Assembly: GCA_007570785.1 (NCBI GenBank)
Contig: ML664152.1
Span: 4,381,776-4,445,775 of the forward strand
Reading direction: 5' to 3'
Length of the DNA stretch: 64,000 bases
Origin: Antilocapra americana
Taxonomy: Eukaryota; Chordata; Mammalia; Artiodactyla; Antilocapridae
Made by a program: the position numbers and the translations under genes. Shown in pieces: positions 10,875 to 24,147 of the stretch; position 1 is the first letter of the stretch, and each line of letters opens with the position of its first letter. The notes below the pieces were generated by a model, which worked only from the letters and a program-made list of their open reading frames with translations, did no database searches and was not told where the DNA came from.

Positions 10875-12410
10875 GCATAAAGTTTTTTAAGTCTGCCCTC
10901 TTCCTCCTTGCTCTCAGCCCTCCTTCCTTTGCTCACTGCAGATGGGACCACGGGCAGCTGGCCACACTGTTCTAGGAAGCTTTTCACCCAGCAAACTACT
11001 GGGAAGTGCACACGATCTTGTTTTCTTTTACAAGTTTCTTCACAGTTCTTGACTCCTGTGTTTTCTTGGCCAGAGAGGACCTGAGCGCCTGCCAGTGCCT
11101 TTGTGCTGGCATCAGGGCCCTCCTCTCGGGCAGGCACCCAGCCCCCTGAGCAATGCAGTGAAGTGGGTTGAGTGTCGCAGTCCCAGGGAACCAGCTCAGG
11201 GGCCCTGTGGGAATCCACCAGTGCTTGGATCCTATACGCAACCTCTTCCTCTCTTGGATGTGCATCTTGGCTGATCACAGCCCAGTTCAGGGTACCCACT
11301 TGCAAAGCAATTGACCAGGCTAGTCAATTTCTCTTGTAATGTGTCCCCATGGGAGGTTCCCAAATATCCACAAGGTAAATGAAGCACAGACATTGTCCCA
11401 GGAGCTGATGACAGCATCTTCCCCCTTTCAGAGTCTGAGCCACCCCCAGGGTCTCCAGACTTAGATTGACTCTTGTACCATCACTGCCACATGGTTTCTC
11501 TGCTTAGTGTAATTCCTGAGAAGGGAAACTCCACGGCAGAACCTCAGGATGCAAACAGAATGTGTCCAAGGAATACAGACAGGAGATTCTAGGACATTCC
11601 CCCTGCCCTGCCCTTTCTCTGCTCCCCACAGAGCATCAGGGTCCACATTTTGCATCCTCCTGTCTCAGCCCTGACAAGGGACATGTGGATGCCATTTGAG
11701 GTAATGAAGAGGATGAATTCTGCCTGGACAAGGGGACTGGTGTATAGTCACGTCTTAGATCAAGACTTGAATGGGGCTTGGGTCAGATGAGAATGGGGCT
11801 CTGGTCTCCCTTTGTGAGTATCTTCCCGACGTGGGTTTGGACTTGAGTCTGCCTGCAGAAACCCCCAGAACAAAACTGGGCCTCCCCCACCCTCCATGTG
11901 CTCTGTGCTCTGACTTTCTCCTTCAGGCCCTGAAGACCCCTGTGTGCCAGAGTAACCACCTTTGCAAATATCTGTTCATCAGCAAGTCCCCTGCCCTGAT
12001 CCTGCACAGAGAGTGGGGTCTTGCATAGCTCAGAGCATCGGAGTCGTCTTGCAGGACCCATGGGAGTTATACATTCCAAACCCTGCAGCCAGGGCTGAAT
12101 GGGGACCTCTCCGTGGTTTACTCATGACTCTTGACGCCAAATGTGTGCATTTTCTCTTCCACCCAACAAGCAGTCCTCCAATCCTCTGAACACCAACTGG
12201 GTACCCTACAATTCAATTCAATTCTGGCACTAACTACAGAGCAGACTCCTCAGGTCAAGGGCTCAGTCCCACAAGGCTGACCCCTATTTCAGATGCCACC
12301 CCTAGATCTGGGCCTCCTGTACCTACCAACTGGCTATAAAGTTGAAGGTTCCCACAACCCCATCCTCATGCTAGAACAGCTCATGAACTTGGGAAAGCAG
12401 TTTACTTACT

Positions 12411-12609
12411 ATTGTTGTTTACTTGCTCAGTCGTGTCTGACTTGTTGTGACCCCATGGACTGTAGCCCGCACGCTCCTCTGTCCGTAGGATTTCCCAGGC
12501 AAGAATACTGGAGTGTGTAGCCATCCAAGGGATCTTCCCCACACAAGGATCAAACCTGGGTCTCCTGGATTGCAGGAGGAGCAAAACCACTGAGCCACCT
12601 GGAAGACCC
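12411..12609 (-). mobile_element. Bov-tA SINE
   Basis: Antisense copy: CTCAGTCGTGTCTGACTTG at the left, AAGAATACTGGAGTG core, and CCACTGAGCCACCTGGAAG head. The GGAGTGTGTAG spacer carries a small deletion. Confidence 0.9.
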
Positions 12610-14513
12610 TCCTCACTATTACCAGTGTCTTATAAAGAATACCGCTCAGGGACAGCCAAATGGCAGAGGTGTCCCTATTGCAATAGGGAAGGGAGAAAGG
12701 GCAGGAATTTCCATGCCCTCCACGTGTGCCACCCTTCCAGGACCAGATGCTCTCTGAACACCATTGTTAAAGGGTTTTATGGAGGTTCCATTACAGAGAA
12801 TGTCTGATTAAACCACAGGCCATGGGCCTGTGATCCCATCTCTAGTCCCTGTCCATTCGCCTGAGCTCCAGGTGGCAAAGTTTCTCCCCTCTCATCATGC
12901 CTTGATTGTGCAGACCTCCTGCCCACCTCCTGTTGTTATCTAGGGGCCCCCAGCCACCAGTCATCTCTTTAGCTTCCAAAAGACATTCTTATCACTCTGG
13001 AGACTCCAAGGGTTTTCGAAGCTGTGTGCCATGAGCTGAGGCCACCCAAGAGACAAGCCTACCAGGGGCTGGGGCATTTCTCTAAGGAAGTGCTCCTGGT
13101 GCAGGGCCCCTGTGTTCCTCTAGAAGGGCATCTTCTCAGGTGGCGGCTGGAAGCACCCCTGTCTGCAGGACTCGTGGAGCAAGGCATCGCCCTTCAACTT
13201 CTCTGCAGGGCTCTCTGTGTCCTCGCTTCCAGTCCTAACATGCCCCAAGCACATTTCTCTCTCCCAGACTGTAATTGCACTCTTACACAAGAGCAACAGG
13301 TTTCAGCTGCATTCTCTTTGCTCATGTCCTGGAAGAGCTTTGCTCCAGAATGTTTGACCCAGAAGATGGAGACTTAATTTCTGTATCGCAGGTGGCCCGA
13401 GAGTAGCTCTTCGTCCTCAGGTGGCGGCAGTGGCCCCTCTTAGTGCCTCCGTGGAGGCATGAGGTCTACCCGGGCAGCATTTGAGCTCCCTGAACATGAA
13501 CCAGGGTTAGGAAGATTGTGAGGGATAGGCACTCACTGCAAAGGCCACACATTTCTTTAGCAAGCATGGTGAGTGTCCCTGTAAACAGGATTCGGTGAAA
13601 GCAATGAATATTGGTGCTGAGGGACTGCAGTAATGCTTACCTTGGTGGGTGGCCCGACCCCGTGAAAAGTATGAATTAGCTTTGTTGTCCATGTCATTAG
13701 TAAATAAATAGAGGCTTCTAATGGTGCAGTGATCAGCTGGAGGTTCAAGTTTTAAACAAGCAACAATCCACCCAGACTGGAGGAAGATCTAATAGTCAGA
13801 GAGGTCCAGGCTGGCTCCAAGCTTGTCTTGGGTATTTCCTTCTCCCTCTGAGCCACGGGCTGTGTCTGTAAAGGTGAAGCCCTGCCTGGCCTGGCCTGTG
13901 CAGCACCTGCAGGGACCTGCCCCTGATGTCATTGGGCTGTAAGGGCTCTGTCTGTTCCCCTTAGCACCCACAGCTCTCCTCCACCCAAAGGAAGCATCGT
14001 GACCTTTGTATACAGGGGAGGCCGAGGCAGAGAGAGGCCAGTGAGGGAACTAAGAACCACTGAATAAGCAGAGGCTGTAACTGAACCCAAGTCAGCCTCC
14101 AGAAACAGGCTCTGACTGTGATACACCATAAATGGTGCTGTTACTATTATTCTTTCCTTTTTTATTATCATTTTATGTTGATCATTTCAGTTAAGCTCCC
14201 ACCCTCCCCAGGAAAGAGGGAAGATAGAAAAAGGGGAACTGAAAGGCACTAACCAACCTTTGCTTCCATGAAACTATAGCAACAAACAGATTGAGGCATT
14301 TGCTTGGAATTTCCCCCAGAATCTTATTCCATGTGGTATGTCGGGGAGCCCCGCAACCCTCCCTGGGTGTGAACTGTGTATTCTGAGCACATGGGCTTTT
14401 TCCATCTAAAGGCTGTGTGTTAGACATTTATACACTAAAATACACTCTGAGGGAATCCGGGGTCTCCTCTGCTCTCTCCAAACCTTGGCGAACCCCTGAC
14501 TTTGCAACGGTAT

Positions 14514-14682
14514 TGTTGTTCAGTCACTAGTCATGTCTGACTTTGCAGCCCCATGGACTGCAGCACGCCAGTCCTCCCTGTCCCTCATCACGCCCCAGAG
14601 TTTGCCTAAGTTCATGTTCATTGAATCGGCAATGCTATCCAACCATCTTATCCTCTGTCACCCCCTTCTCCTTTGCCAGGGT
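14514..14682 (-). mobile_element. BovB LINE 3' end, short
   Basis: Starts GTTGTTCAGTCACTAGTCAT and continues to ATGCTATCCAACCATCTTATC and the CCCTTCTCCTTTGCC segment. It is a severely 5'-truncated antisense copy. Confidence 0.85.
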
Positions 14683-14748
14683 AGTGGAACACAAAGTTGT
14701 AGTTGCAAATAGGAAATTTGGTTGATTTTTCTTTTTTGGATGAGTGAA

Positions 14749-15062
14749 TATTTATTTCTTTACTTTTGGTTGTGCTGGGTCTTTGTTGCTGTGCAGGGAC
14801 TTTTTCTAGTTCTAGCGAGTGGGAACTACTCTCTAGTCGTGGTGCAACAGCTTCTTGTCACAGCGGCTTCTCTTGTTGCAGAGCACAGGCTCTAGGCACG
14901 TGGGCTTCAGTAGTTGCAGCTCCTGGGCTCTAGAGCACAGGCTCAGTAGTTTGGTGCAAGGGCTTAGTTGCCCTGCAGCATATAGGATCTTCTCCACCCA
15001 GGAATGGAACTGGTGTCCCCTGAATTGGCAGGCAGATTCTTTACCACTGAGCTACTATGGAA
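14749..15062 (-). mobile_element. CHR-2-type SINE
   Basis: Antisense: GGTTGTGCTGGGTCTTTGTT, then GGGCTTCAGTAGTTGCAGCT, and the tRNA-type head GGCAGATTCTTTACCACTGA. A poly-T run follows at 15066. Confidence 0.9.
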
Positions 15063-15582
15063 CTGATTGACTCTTTTTTTTTTTTTGGTTTTGCATGACT
15101 TGAAATTCCAGATACCCCATTAGCCTGGTATTTATGCTAAAGTTCTAACAGCTTGTGAAACTGTTTTGAAGCAGAGTCTTTCCAAAGGCAGGTGAGAGAT
15201 TTCTCCCTGGGGGCCCCACCCTTTGAGGTCAGAATGGGAGCGGAGCCTCTGGGAGGGCCACCTGTTTGTTCGGAGGGAGGTAGATGGAATCTGGGCTGAG
15301 TCAGCCCTCAGGTGCTTTGCCTGGTGTAGACTGATGAAAGGACCCTCAGGCAGGCTGGGGGTTTATGGCTCCTGGTGAAGATATGACTGAATGACCTGCC
15401 TAGAGTACTAACAGCTGGCCTGGAAAAAGACCCAGCTCTCTCCTGCCCTCTTTGTAAAGGCAGTGTCTTGTATGTGTCTTTTAATGCATAGAGACTATGG
15501 AGGAGAACACATTCTCAGATTTTTAAGCCAAGGAAAGCCCACATTAAGCTGCATTATGTAGTAACAATACCTCCTGGTAGTG

Positions 15583-15902
15583 TTGTTGTTCAGTTGCTCA
15601 GTCGTATCTGACTCTTTGCAATCCTATGGACTGCAAACTCATGTCCATTGAGTCTATGATGCCATCCAACTATCTGATCCCCTGTCACCCTCTTCTCTTC
15701 TTGCCCTCAATCTTTTCCAGTATCAGGGTCTTTTCCAATGAGTCAACTCTTTGCATCAGGTGGCCAAAGTATTGGAGCTTTAGCATCAGTCCTTCCAATG
15801 CATATTCAGTGTTGACTTCCTTTAGGATGGACAGATTTGATCTTGCCATCCAAGGGACTCTCAAGAGGTTTCTCCATCACCAGTTTCAAAGCCTCATTGT
15901 TC
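15583..15902 (-). mobile_element. BovB LINE 3' end with internal deletion
   Basis: Antisense: TTGTTGTTCAGTTGCTCAGT through GGTGGCCAAAGTATTGGAGC to CAAGGGACTCTCAAGAG. About 45 bases expected between GGACTGCA and AACTCATGTCC are missing. Confidence 0.88.
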
Positions 15903-16075
15903 ATTTTAAAGAATCCAAACAAGAGAAGAGATGGAGAGTATGAGTGGGGGTGGGGTGTCGGAGCCCATGTGGTCCAAGGCACACCCCTCAAAGAGATGAA
16001 ATAGAGCATCTACCCAGCATTCTTTGGGGCTGGCTGCCATCTTGTTTCCAGCATTTTTCACCTCAGTCCACTGGG

Positions 16076-16282
16076 AAGTGAAGTGAAGTGAAGTGAAAGT
16101 CTCTCAGTCGTGTCCGACTCTTTGCGACCCCATGGACTATGCAGTCCTGGACATTCTCCAGGCCAGAATATTGGAGTGGGTAGCCATTCCCTTCTTCAGG
16201 GGATCATTTCAACCCTGGGATCAAACCTGGGTCTCCTGCATTGCAGGTGGATTCTTTACCAGCTGAGCTACAAGGGAAGCCC
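16076..16282 (-). mobile_element. Bov-tA SINE with GTGAA repeats
   Basis: Antisense. The left end is an AAGTGAAGTGAAGTGAAGTG run, then CTCAGTCGTGTCCGACTC. The head at the right ends AAGGGAAGCCCC. Confidence 0.9.
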
Positions 16283-16451
16283 CTAGCCCACTGGGAGACA
16301 ACATATAAAAATATATCTTCAGCCATGTGTTGTGAACAAGCAGGCAATAGCGTTAGCTTTATAGATATTTTGAGAATTTTCAGCCAATGACACTTTACTT
16401 TTTAAAATGAGTTTCTGTTCCAGAGTAGAAGTAATATTTTATATCAGACTC

Positions 16452-16642
16452 ATACCATCTCAGTGGCTCAGTGGTAAAGAATCTGCTTGCAATGCAGGAG
16501 ACACAGGAGGCAATCGTTTGATCCCTGGGTTGGGAAGAGCCCCTGGAGGAGGGCATGGCAACCCACTCCAGTATTCTTGCCTGGAGAATCCCGTCCTACA
16601 GTCCATAGGATCACAAAGGAGTTGGGTACATCTCATCCACTG

Positions 16643-16644
<2 letters not shown>
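16452..16644 (+). mobile_element. Bov-tA SINE
   Basis: Sense copy: CAGTGGCTCAGTGGTAAAGA, GGCAACCCACTCCAGTATTC, ending beside a (CA)20 microsatellite. Confidence 0.9.

Positions 16645-16684
<40 letters not shown>
16645..16684. repeat. (CA)20 microsatellite
   Basis: Forty bases of uninterrupted CA repeat directly after the 3' end of a Bov-tA SINE, a common origin of ruminant CA microsatellites. Confidence 0.97.
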
Positions 16685-16686
<2 letters not shown>

Positions 16687-16972
16687 CATGCCATCTTAAA
16701 GAATATTTATATGACCAAGACTGGGTGCAGAGTTGGGGCAGAAACCTGACTGGGAATTCTGAATGATTAGTGAAAGGTCATTTCTTCCATTTTATTTTGA
16801 AGTTCTTTCTCCATGATGTCATGTAGTGTGATTAAAGTGAAAACTATTCAGTGACATAAACCTTTTAGGTCCTTTTTATCAGCTGTGTTCCTAGTTCTTT
16901 TGAAGACAAAAGTAATGAAATTATTTCCAGTTCTCTAGAGTGTTCTCAGAGAAGAAGGAGCTGGGGCAATTG

Positions 16973-17345
16973 TTGTTCAGCCCATCAGTTGTGTCTGACT
17001 CTTTGAAACCCCATGGACTGCAGCATGTCAGGCTTCCCTGTCCTTCACCATCCCCCGAAGTTTGCTGGGAGACCCATATCAATTGAGTCAGTGATGCTAT
17101 CTAACCATCTCATCCTCCACCTCTTCTCCTTTTGCCTTCAATATTTCCCAGCATCAAGGTCTTTTCCAATGAGTTGGCTCTTCATATCAGGTGGCCAAAA
17201 TATTGGAGCTTCAGCATCAGTCCTTCCAATGAATATTCAGGGTTGATTTCCTTTAGAATTGACTGGTTTGATCTCCTTGCAGTCCAAGGGACTCTCAAGA
17301 GTCTTCTCCAGCAGCACAGTTTCAGTTCTTCGTCTTTCAGCCTTC
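16973..17345 (-). mobile_element. BovB LINE 3' end
   Basis: Antisense: GTTGTTCAGCCCATCAGTTG through GCATCAAGGTCTTTTCCAATG to CAAGGGACTCTCAAGAGTC and the CTTCGTCTTTCAGCC segment. Confidence 0.9.
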
Positions 17346-17572
17346 TTTATCGTCTCAGGGGTCTAACCCGTGTTTCCTGCATCTCCTGCATTTGCAGGCA
17401 GACTCTTTACTGCTGAGGTTCAGTCCTTGGGTCAGAAAGATCCCCTGGGGGAAGGCATGGCAACCCACTCCAATATTCTTGCCTGGAGAATCCCATGGAG
17501 AGAGGAGCCTGGCAGGCTACTGTCCTAGGGTCACAAAGAGTCAGACACGACTGAGCGACTAAACAACAAAAG
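17346..17572. mobile_element. Two abutting Bov-tA pieces in opposite orientation
   Basis: 17346-17418 resembles an antisense SINE head (TGCATTTGCAGGCAGACTCT). 17419-17572 is the sense half of another Bov-tA (GGCAACCCACTCCAATATTC, GACACGACTGAGCGACTAAA). Neither is complete. Confidence 0.7.
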
Positions 17573-18463
17573 AGAATCAGACATGAGTAAAGTAACTTAG
17601 CACACACACACCTGGGAAGCCCAAGCCATATTAAACAGCTCAGTATAACTGGGATGCTCTGAGGACCTAAGGTATAGACTTCAGAAGGGAGCCTCATGAA
17701 CAGGTCTGTGTTTGGGGTAAGAAGACTCTAGGGTCAAGATCAGGGTCTCTACCTGTTTGTCCGTATTTAAATAGACATTGGCCCTGGTCACTGTAGCCCT
17801 GGTTGGACGGGTCTGCTTGACCTTGCATCGGGTGATCCTGCCTTCTGCCATTCCAAGAGGGGACCCCTTGGTTACAGGAACGGCCTGGCTACTATTTGCC
17901 TGGGTTGAGATCATTTAATCCCCATTGTGTATAACACCATAATGCACTGAAAGAAGATTACTTATATTTAAAATCTCTTTTCCATTTTGTTTTGGTCCAT
18001 TTGACAAATGGGACTTTTACTCTCAGAGTGGAGGAGCAGAGGCTGGCCCTGGTCATTATCCCTCCTAATTGGGCCTGTAGGAATGCTGGGGGCATTTTGT
18101 TTGCCCATCTTGAAACTGATCAGATAGTTGTTTTAATTAGGTTTTTCAGCTGAACACCAAAGAGAGGCCAAGAAACGGTTGGTCTGTATGACAGATGTTA
18201 CTGAGAGTGTTGGCATAGGGCTGGGAAGACCTTCCAGGGATCGCTGCAAAAGGTGTCCCATTTTTAAGGATTGCACCTAGTTTCTGGATGTGATGTGAAT
18301 AGTAATTGTGACCTTTGAGGCTTGCATTCCCGAAGTTTTGAAGTCTTAAAATCTATGCTGGATTATTGCTTCAATTGCTTTTAACCAGGTGCTTTAGCTT
18401 TCCATGTATTAGAAACGAAGCAGTGGGGTAGCTTTTTAAAAAAAATTTTCATTCTCTTTTAAA

Positions 18464-18671
18464 ATTAATGAATGGATTTATTTTTGACTGCACTGCTGCA
18501 CGCAGGCTTTCTCTAGTTGTGGTGTGCAGCTTCTCATAGCAGCAGCTCCTGTAGTCGCAGAGCATGGGCTCAGTAGTTGTGGTGCATGAGCTTAGTTGCC
18601 CTGAGGCATCTGGAATCTTCCCTGACCAGGGGTGGAACCCGTGTCCCCTGCATTGGCGGGCAGATTCTTTT
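18464..18671 (-). mobile_element. CHR-2-type SINE
   Basis: Antisense copy: GCAGGCTTTCTCTAGTTGTG, CTCAGTAGTTGTGGTGCATG, GGCGGGCAGATTCTT. The right end of the head is missing. Confidence 0.85.
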
Positions 18672-18689
18672 CTTATAGTTACTTTAACT

Positions 18690-18826
18690 TTGTACTGGTG
18701 TATTTTAGTCAGTTAACAAACAATATTGTGATAGTTTCAGGTGAACAGCGAAGGAACTCAGCTATAAATATATATATATATCCATTCTCCCCCAAACTCA
18801 CGTCCCATCTAGGCTACCCCAGTGGA
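18690..18826 (-). mobile_element. L1 (cetartiodactyl) fragment, antisense
   Basis: Contains AGTTTCAGGTGAACAGCGAAG, then TCCATTCTCCCCCAAACTC, typical of the L1 3' region in this clade. A small (AT) run lies inside. Confidence 0.6.
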
Positions 18827-20612
18827 TTCTTAACCACTGAATCAGCAGAGGGGTCCAGCTTTTTGTAGAACTGAATACAAACAGAAACCAAACTCCTCCT
18901 TGAGTCAGGGCGCTAATGAATCTGTCAAGGTTCTCAGTAACGTTCTATATAGTTAGCTTCATATAGAAAATTCCATAGAAATAACAGAAGTCAACCAATC
19001 ACTGACTTTTTTTTTCTTTCTTTACTTTAAAGAATAAAACCTCAGCTCTTGGAATTTTCTATCATGTCACTTGTGTATGTGTAACTCATCCAGCATCAAA
19101 ATACATTCCTCCTAGAAGGATTGTTTACAGAGCATTTATTTTTAAAGTGAATAGGCGACATTTCTTATACAAACATTTTTTTGTTCAACCTTTGATGAAC
19201 TCTGGAGATGCAATAACATAATGAAGATATGTAACTAATCCACATAAGTCAGTCTTCAGAGAGGGCCTTTATAGCAACGGAGGAAAATAAGGGTTATGCA
19301 ATTTTCTGCCAGTATTTAGAAAAGGCAAGGTTTTCTTTTTATAACCCTGTGCTGCCAAAAGTTTTTATAGTGGTCCCTGGAAATGGACCCCTTGCTTGGG
19401 GGGGGGGGTGTCCCTGTGTAGTACAGGTCAGGTCATTTTTGGAGGGGCAGGTGAGCTCCCAGTGGAGCTATGCCTGTGAGGGGGCCCATGAGCCAGGGAT
19501 CAGGAAGGGGGAGGGAGACATGTTTTCAGCCTGAACTTTGTGAAATAGCAGTTGCCCCAACAAAGGAACTATTTTGTTAATCTTTCTACTTGATATTTTA
19601 GGTTCTAAATCCACCAGAGAATTAAAGAATTTTTCCTTCCTTCCCAAATGACACCATCCACTGTGGGGTCAGCTGTTCCCCTGGGAAGTTGGGGGTACAT
19701 CTTGCCTTCCTCTCAGCCTCTGATGCCTCGGTTTTGGCCAGACACACTGGCCCTCTGCCAGACACCCCCGTCCTCCGCCTCCATTCCTCTTCCCAGCCCA
19801 GGCCCACCTGGTTCCTGGCCTCATAGTCAACCTGCTCTGGGCTCACTTGGCATCCTGCCAGGAGTGTGGCCGGTCCCTCATTCTGGAAGGTCTGCTCCTG
19901 TAGGGGATTCACTGGCAGGGACTGAATGCTTCCCTTTGCAGTAACAGTATTCACAGTCCTCTCTTTAAAATGCTTTGTGATTTGTGTCAGGAATATGGTC
20001 TGGTTTGTTCCTGATGTAATTGCTTTGTCTCATAGGTTTTTAAATGAGCTCATTTTAACAATTCTATTTTTGTTAAGACTGTATCATTTTGTAACCGTTC
20101 AATATTTCACAGTTCTTTGATTTATCCCCACATCTTTGTAAACCACAATAGATTACAATGTATTTAAATAGAAACAATTTCTTGTGTTCTGGGTACTTTT
20201 TAACAAAAATAGTTTTATTTACCTGTAAACATCCATAACTAATTTTCTTTTTAAGGCTCGTTTTTTAGTGAGAGATGATGGCTAATGGCTTTCACACCAT
20301 ATGAATAAATTGCCCAGGAAATTTAAAAATCAGCTGCATGAAGAAATAGAAAAAAGAAATATTTAAAGGGAAAAAAAATTGTGTGGAAAGATTCTGACTA
20401 GATTTGGGCAAGTCCTGAGAATACACCAGAAAGAAAAGATTTGAAATGTTGTTTCTAGTTTTTAAGCTCTGGTGTAATAGAGAAGATATGCATCTAGATA
20501 TTCACCCACATTTGAAACTGAATTCTCATTCTTGCTGGTCTATAGAGTCCAGGTTACTTGGTTCAGTGAAATGAAGATGGGTAAGGTGCGTGCTCTCCTC
20601 TCTCTGGTGTAA

Positions 20613-20777
<165 letters not shown>

Positions 20778-20964
20778 TGAGTCTGTCCTAGGAAAACAGT
20801 TGTCGTAAATCTGTAAGGTGAGTGGGGTGCTGTCACAGACATGAATGCTCCTGTTTTCATTAATTACTGTTCATTTCATTAGTTTCAGATTGTTACCTTC
20901 TTATTATATTGTCTTTGTGGGGAATATAAAAGTGTGTATGTAGTAGGTTTATGTATAAATACAC

Positions 20965-21424
20965 AGGGGTTTCCCTGATAGCTCAGTTGGTAAGGAATCT
21001 GCCTGCAGTGCAGGAAACCTGGCTTCAATTCCTGGGTCAGGAAGATCCACTGGACAAGGGATAGGCTACCCACTCCAGTATTCTTGGGCTTCCCTTGTAG
21101 CTCAGCTGGTAAAGAATCCCCCTGCAATGCGGGAGATCTGGGTTTGATCCCTGGGTGGGGAAGATCCCCTGGAGAAGGGAAAGGCCACCCACTCCAAATA
21201 AATAAATAAATACACACATGTATATGCACACATAGGTATATATACACATGCATAGGTGTATACACATGCATATATATATACACACACACACATATATATA
21301 CACACCTGGAGAAGGAAATGGCAACCCACTTCAGTATTTTTGCCTGGAGAATCCCCATGGATAGAGGAGCCTGACTGGCTGCAGTTCATGGGGTTGCAAG
21401 AGTCGGACATGACTTACTGACTAA
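20965..21424 (+). mobile_element. Tandem Bov-tA SINEs with internal microsatellite
   Basis: A first Bov-tA at 20965-21086 stops after AGTATTCTTGG. A second starts immediately (GCTTCCCTTGTAGCTCAGC) and is interrupted at about 21199. It resumes at 21306 with CCTGGAGAAGGAAATGGCAA, repeating about 30 bases already present before the interruption. It ends with GTCGGACATGACTTACTGAC. Confidence 0.85.
21199..21305. repeat. Compound AT/CA microsatellite inside a SINE
   Basis: AAATAAATAAATAAATAC, then mixed ATAC/ACAC and TATATATATA runs. It is bounded by two copies of the GGAGAAGG(G/A)AA(A/T)GGC motif. Confidence 0.85.
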
Positions 21425-23072
21425 ACCACCAAAACCACCATATATATACACATATGTATACATACATATAATGAATGCAGAGTTTCCATCTATCAAATAT
21501 GGGAAATATGGTATTTTTCAAGGCACATGTCCAATATGTTGTTGACTGTTGGATTGAGGATGATGGCATCTGAGATGAGAAAGGTGGTTCTGTTAATAAT
21601 TTAGAATCAAGTGCTGGACTTCGAAAGGCTCAAGGTCTGGACTTAGCATTCTTCCTTTTAGTGTTTGAAAAAATCAACTTTAAAAGGCTCATTATTTTTA
21701 ATGTTAGAAAATGAGTATCACCATTATTTTTGGATAGTAGACATTATTATAATAATTGTAATAGACACATAATATGTAACTTTTATAACTGATATATTTT
21801 TATACGTTGAACAATTATAGATAGAGATAATAATTATAATAGACTTAGTGAAGCTTCTGGATAACTAATCCATCAGATAACTGTGTATGTGACACACAGA
21901 GCAGAAGTTCACTGACGCCCTTGTTTAGCTGACATGTAGAAATTGTGAATTTCTGGGTCTGTTTTAGGGGTCACTGCCGATTCAACTTGTGCTTGGCTGC
22001 TAATTTGGGGGGTGAGCCCAAATCTTTCAAGATTCTCAACCACAAGAAGAGATTATACTTTGGTTTTCTTAAAAGACATGGTTTTAAACAACCAGGACAA
22101 ACAAAAACTTCCCGCTACCTAAATGGCTTTTTTTCTGAAATCCACCCCTCATCCTGGGATGTGCTCAGGATAGGATGAGTTCAGCAAGGACCACAAACAT
22201 TCACCAAGGGAACATGTTTTCTGAGATGCTGTTGATGTGCCATTTTACACAGCTCAGACACAGGTAATTCAATTGTGTCTTTGATCTCTTAACACAGTTT
22301 AAAGGCACCCTGTGGGTTACCTCTCAAAGCAGAAGCAGCTCCTAGAGGTTGGTGAATTATTAATGCTCGTGGCAGGAGGCATTCCCTCCTCTGTTGTTCT
22401 TCAGATAAAAACTGCATAGAGACCAGCAGCTACGCCCTTTTCCCAAGCTGGTGGAACAACTCAGGGACTTTGGCAATGAAATTAAAGTGCGCTTTTACTA
22501 GAGTTGTCCAGAAGTACAGGGCAACAGAAACATCCTTTGTCTTACCTGGTTGCTAGCATGAGTGGGAGTACCCAGTATTGAGAAAACAATTCCACAGCCA
22601 TCCTTTCCTTCCCTTTCCCTGGGTGGTGGGAGGAAGCATAGAGATGGTAAGGGTCAGACTTTGGCTTTAGAAGGAGTCTCCTGCTGAAGGAGGAGGGATG
22701 GTAGCTTAGCTTGCTGTGGCAGCTGAAGCAAATCAGCACATCTTAGCTGAAAATGGCACATATTTATCGATCATCATTCTGGAGGTATGATGTCCAACAT
22801 GGACTAAAATCCTGGTGCTGGTGGGCTGCCTTCCTTTCTGGGAGCTCTGGAAGGAATCTGTTTCCTTGCTCTCCCATTGTTGGCAGAATTCAGCTCCTTA
22901 TGGTTGTTGGACTTAGGGTCCAGTTTCTGGCTGACTGTCAGCTGAGGGCAGGTCCCAGCTTCTAGAGGCAACCTTACCCTTGGGCTTCTGGCATCCTCTA
23001 TCTTCAAGTCACCTCTCTCTGCATGCTCTTCTGTCTTCCTCTTCCATCTTTAAGAGCTCCTATACCTCTGTG

Positions 23073-23346
23073 GCAGAGAAGGCAATGGCGCCCCACTCCA
23101 GTACTCTTGCCTGGAAAATCTCACGGATGGAGGAGCCTAGTAGGCTACAGTCCATGGGGTCACTAAGAGTCGGACACAACTGAGCGACTTCACTTTACTT
23201 TTCACTTTTATGCATTGGAGAAAGAAATGGCAACCCATTTCAGTGTTCTTGTCTGGAGAATCCCAGGGACGGGGGAGCCTGGTGGGCTGCCATCTATGGG
23301 GTCGCCCAGAGTCAGACACGACTGAAGCGACTTAGCAGCAGCAGCC
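23073..23346 (+). mobile_element. BOV-A2 dimeric SINE
   Basis: Two monomers: GAGAAGGCAATGGCGCCCCA, then GCATTGGAGAAAGAAATGGC. Between them lies the characteristic GCGACTTCACTTTACTTTTC linker. It ends with AAGCGACTTAGCAGCAGCAG. Confidence 0.93.
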
Positions 23347-23856
23347 GCATACCTCTGTGGGCTCACTGGAATCATGCAGGATTGTTTCCACACCTGTATC
23401 CTTACCCTGATCACATGTGCAGAGTCCCTTTTGCCATGTGAGTAGATCTATTCACAGGTTCCAAGGAGCATGCTTGTCTTTGTGGGAGGCGGGAGGGTGG
23501 TGCATGGTTCTGCCATGACATATAGGCAGGGCTGGATAAGGCCCTCGGAGAGACTGGAGTTCCTGTGGAGGTTGTGCAGTGGCCCAGGCAAGAGAGGCTG
23601 AGAGTGCTGATGGGCTCTGTATAGACCCTGGGCGGGGTGAGGGGCGGGGGCCTTGTGAGCGTGTGGGATCAGACGAGGCGTCCCGGCTCCCTTCTCTGTC
23701 CCTCCGGCTCCAGTATGTCTTGGTGATGCTCTCAGAAGAGAGCTGCAAAGCAGAGGTTGCAGGGTTTTCATGACGTCTGGTGTTCAGCCCCGACCCTGAT
23801 GTTCGTCTCTGAGTGGTTGGTTGAGGCAGAGGAAGGTGCTGGTGGGGGTGGGGTAG

Positions 23857-24147
<291 letters not shown>

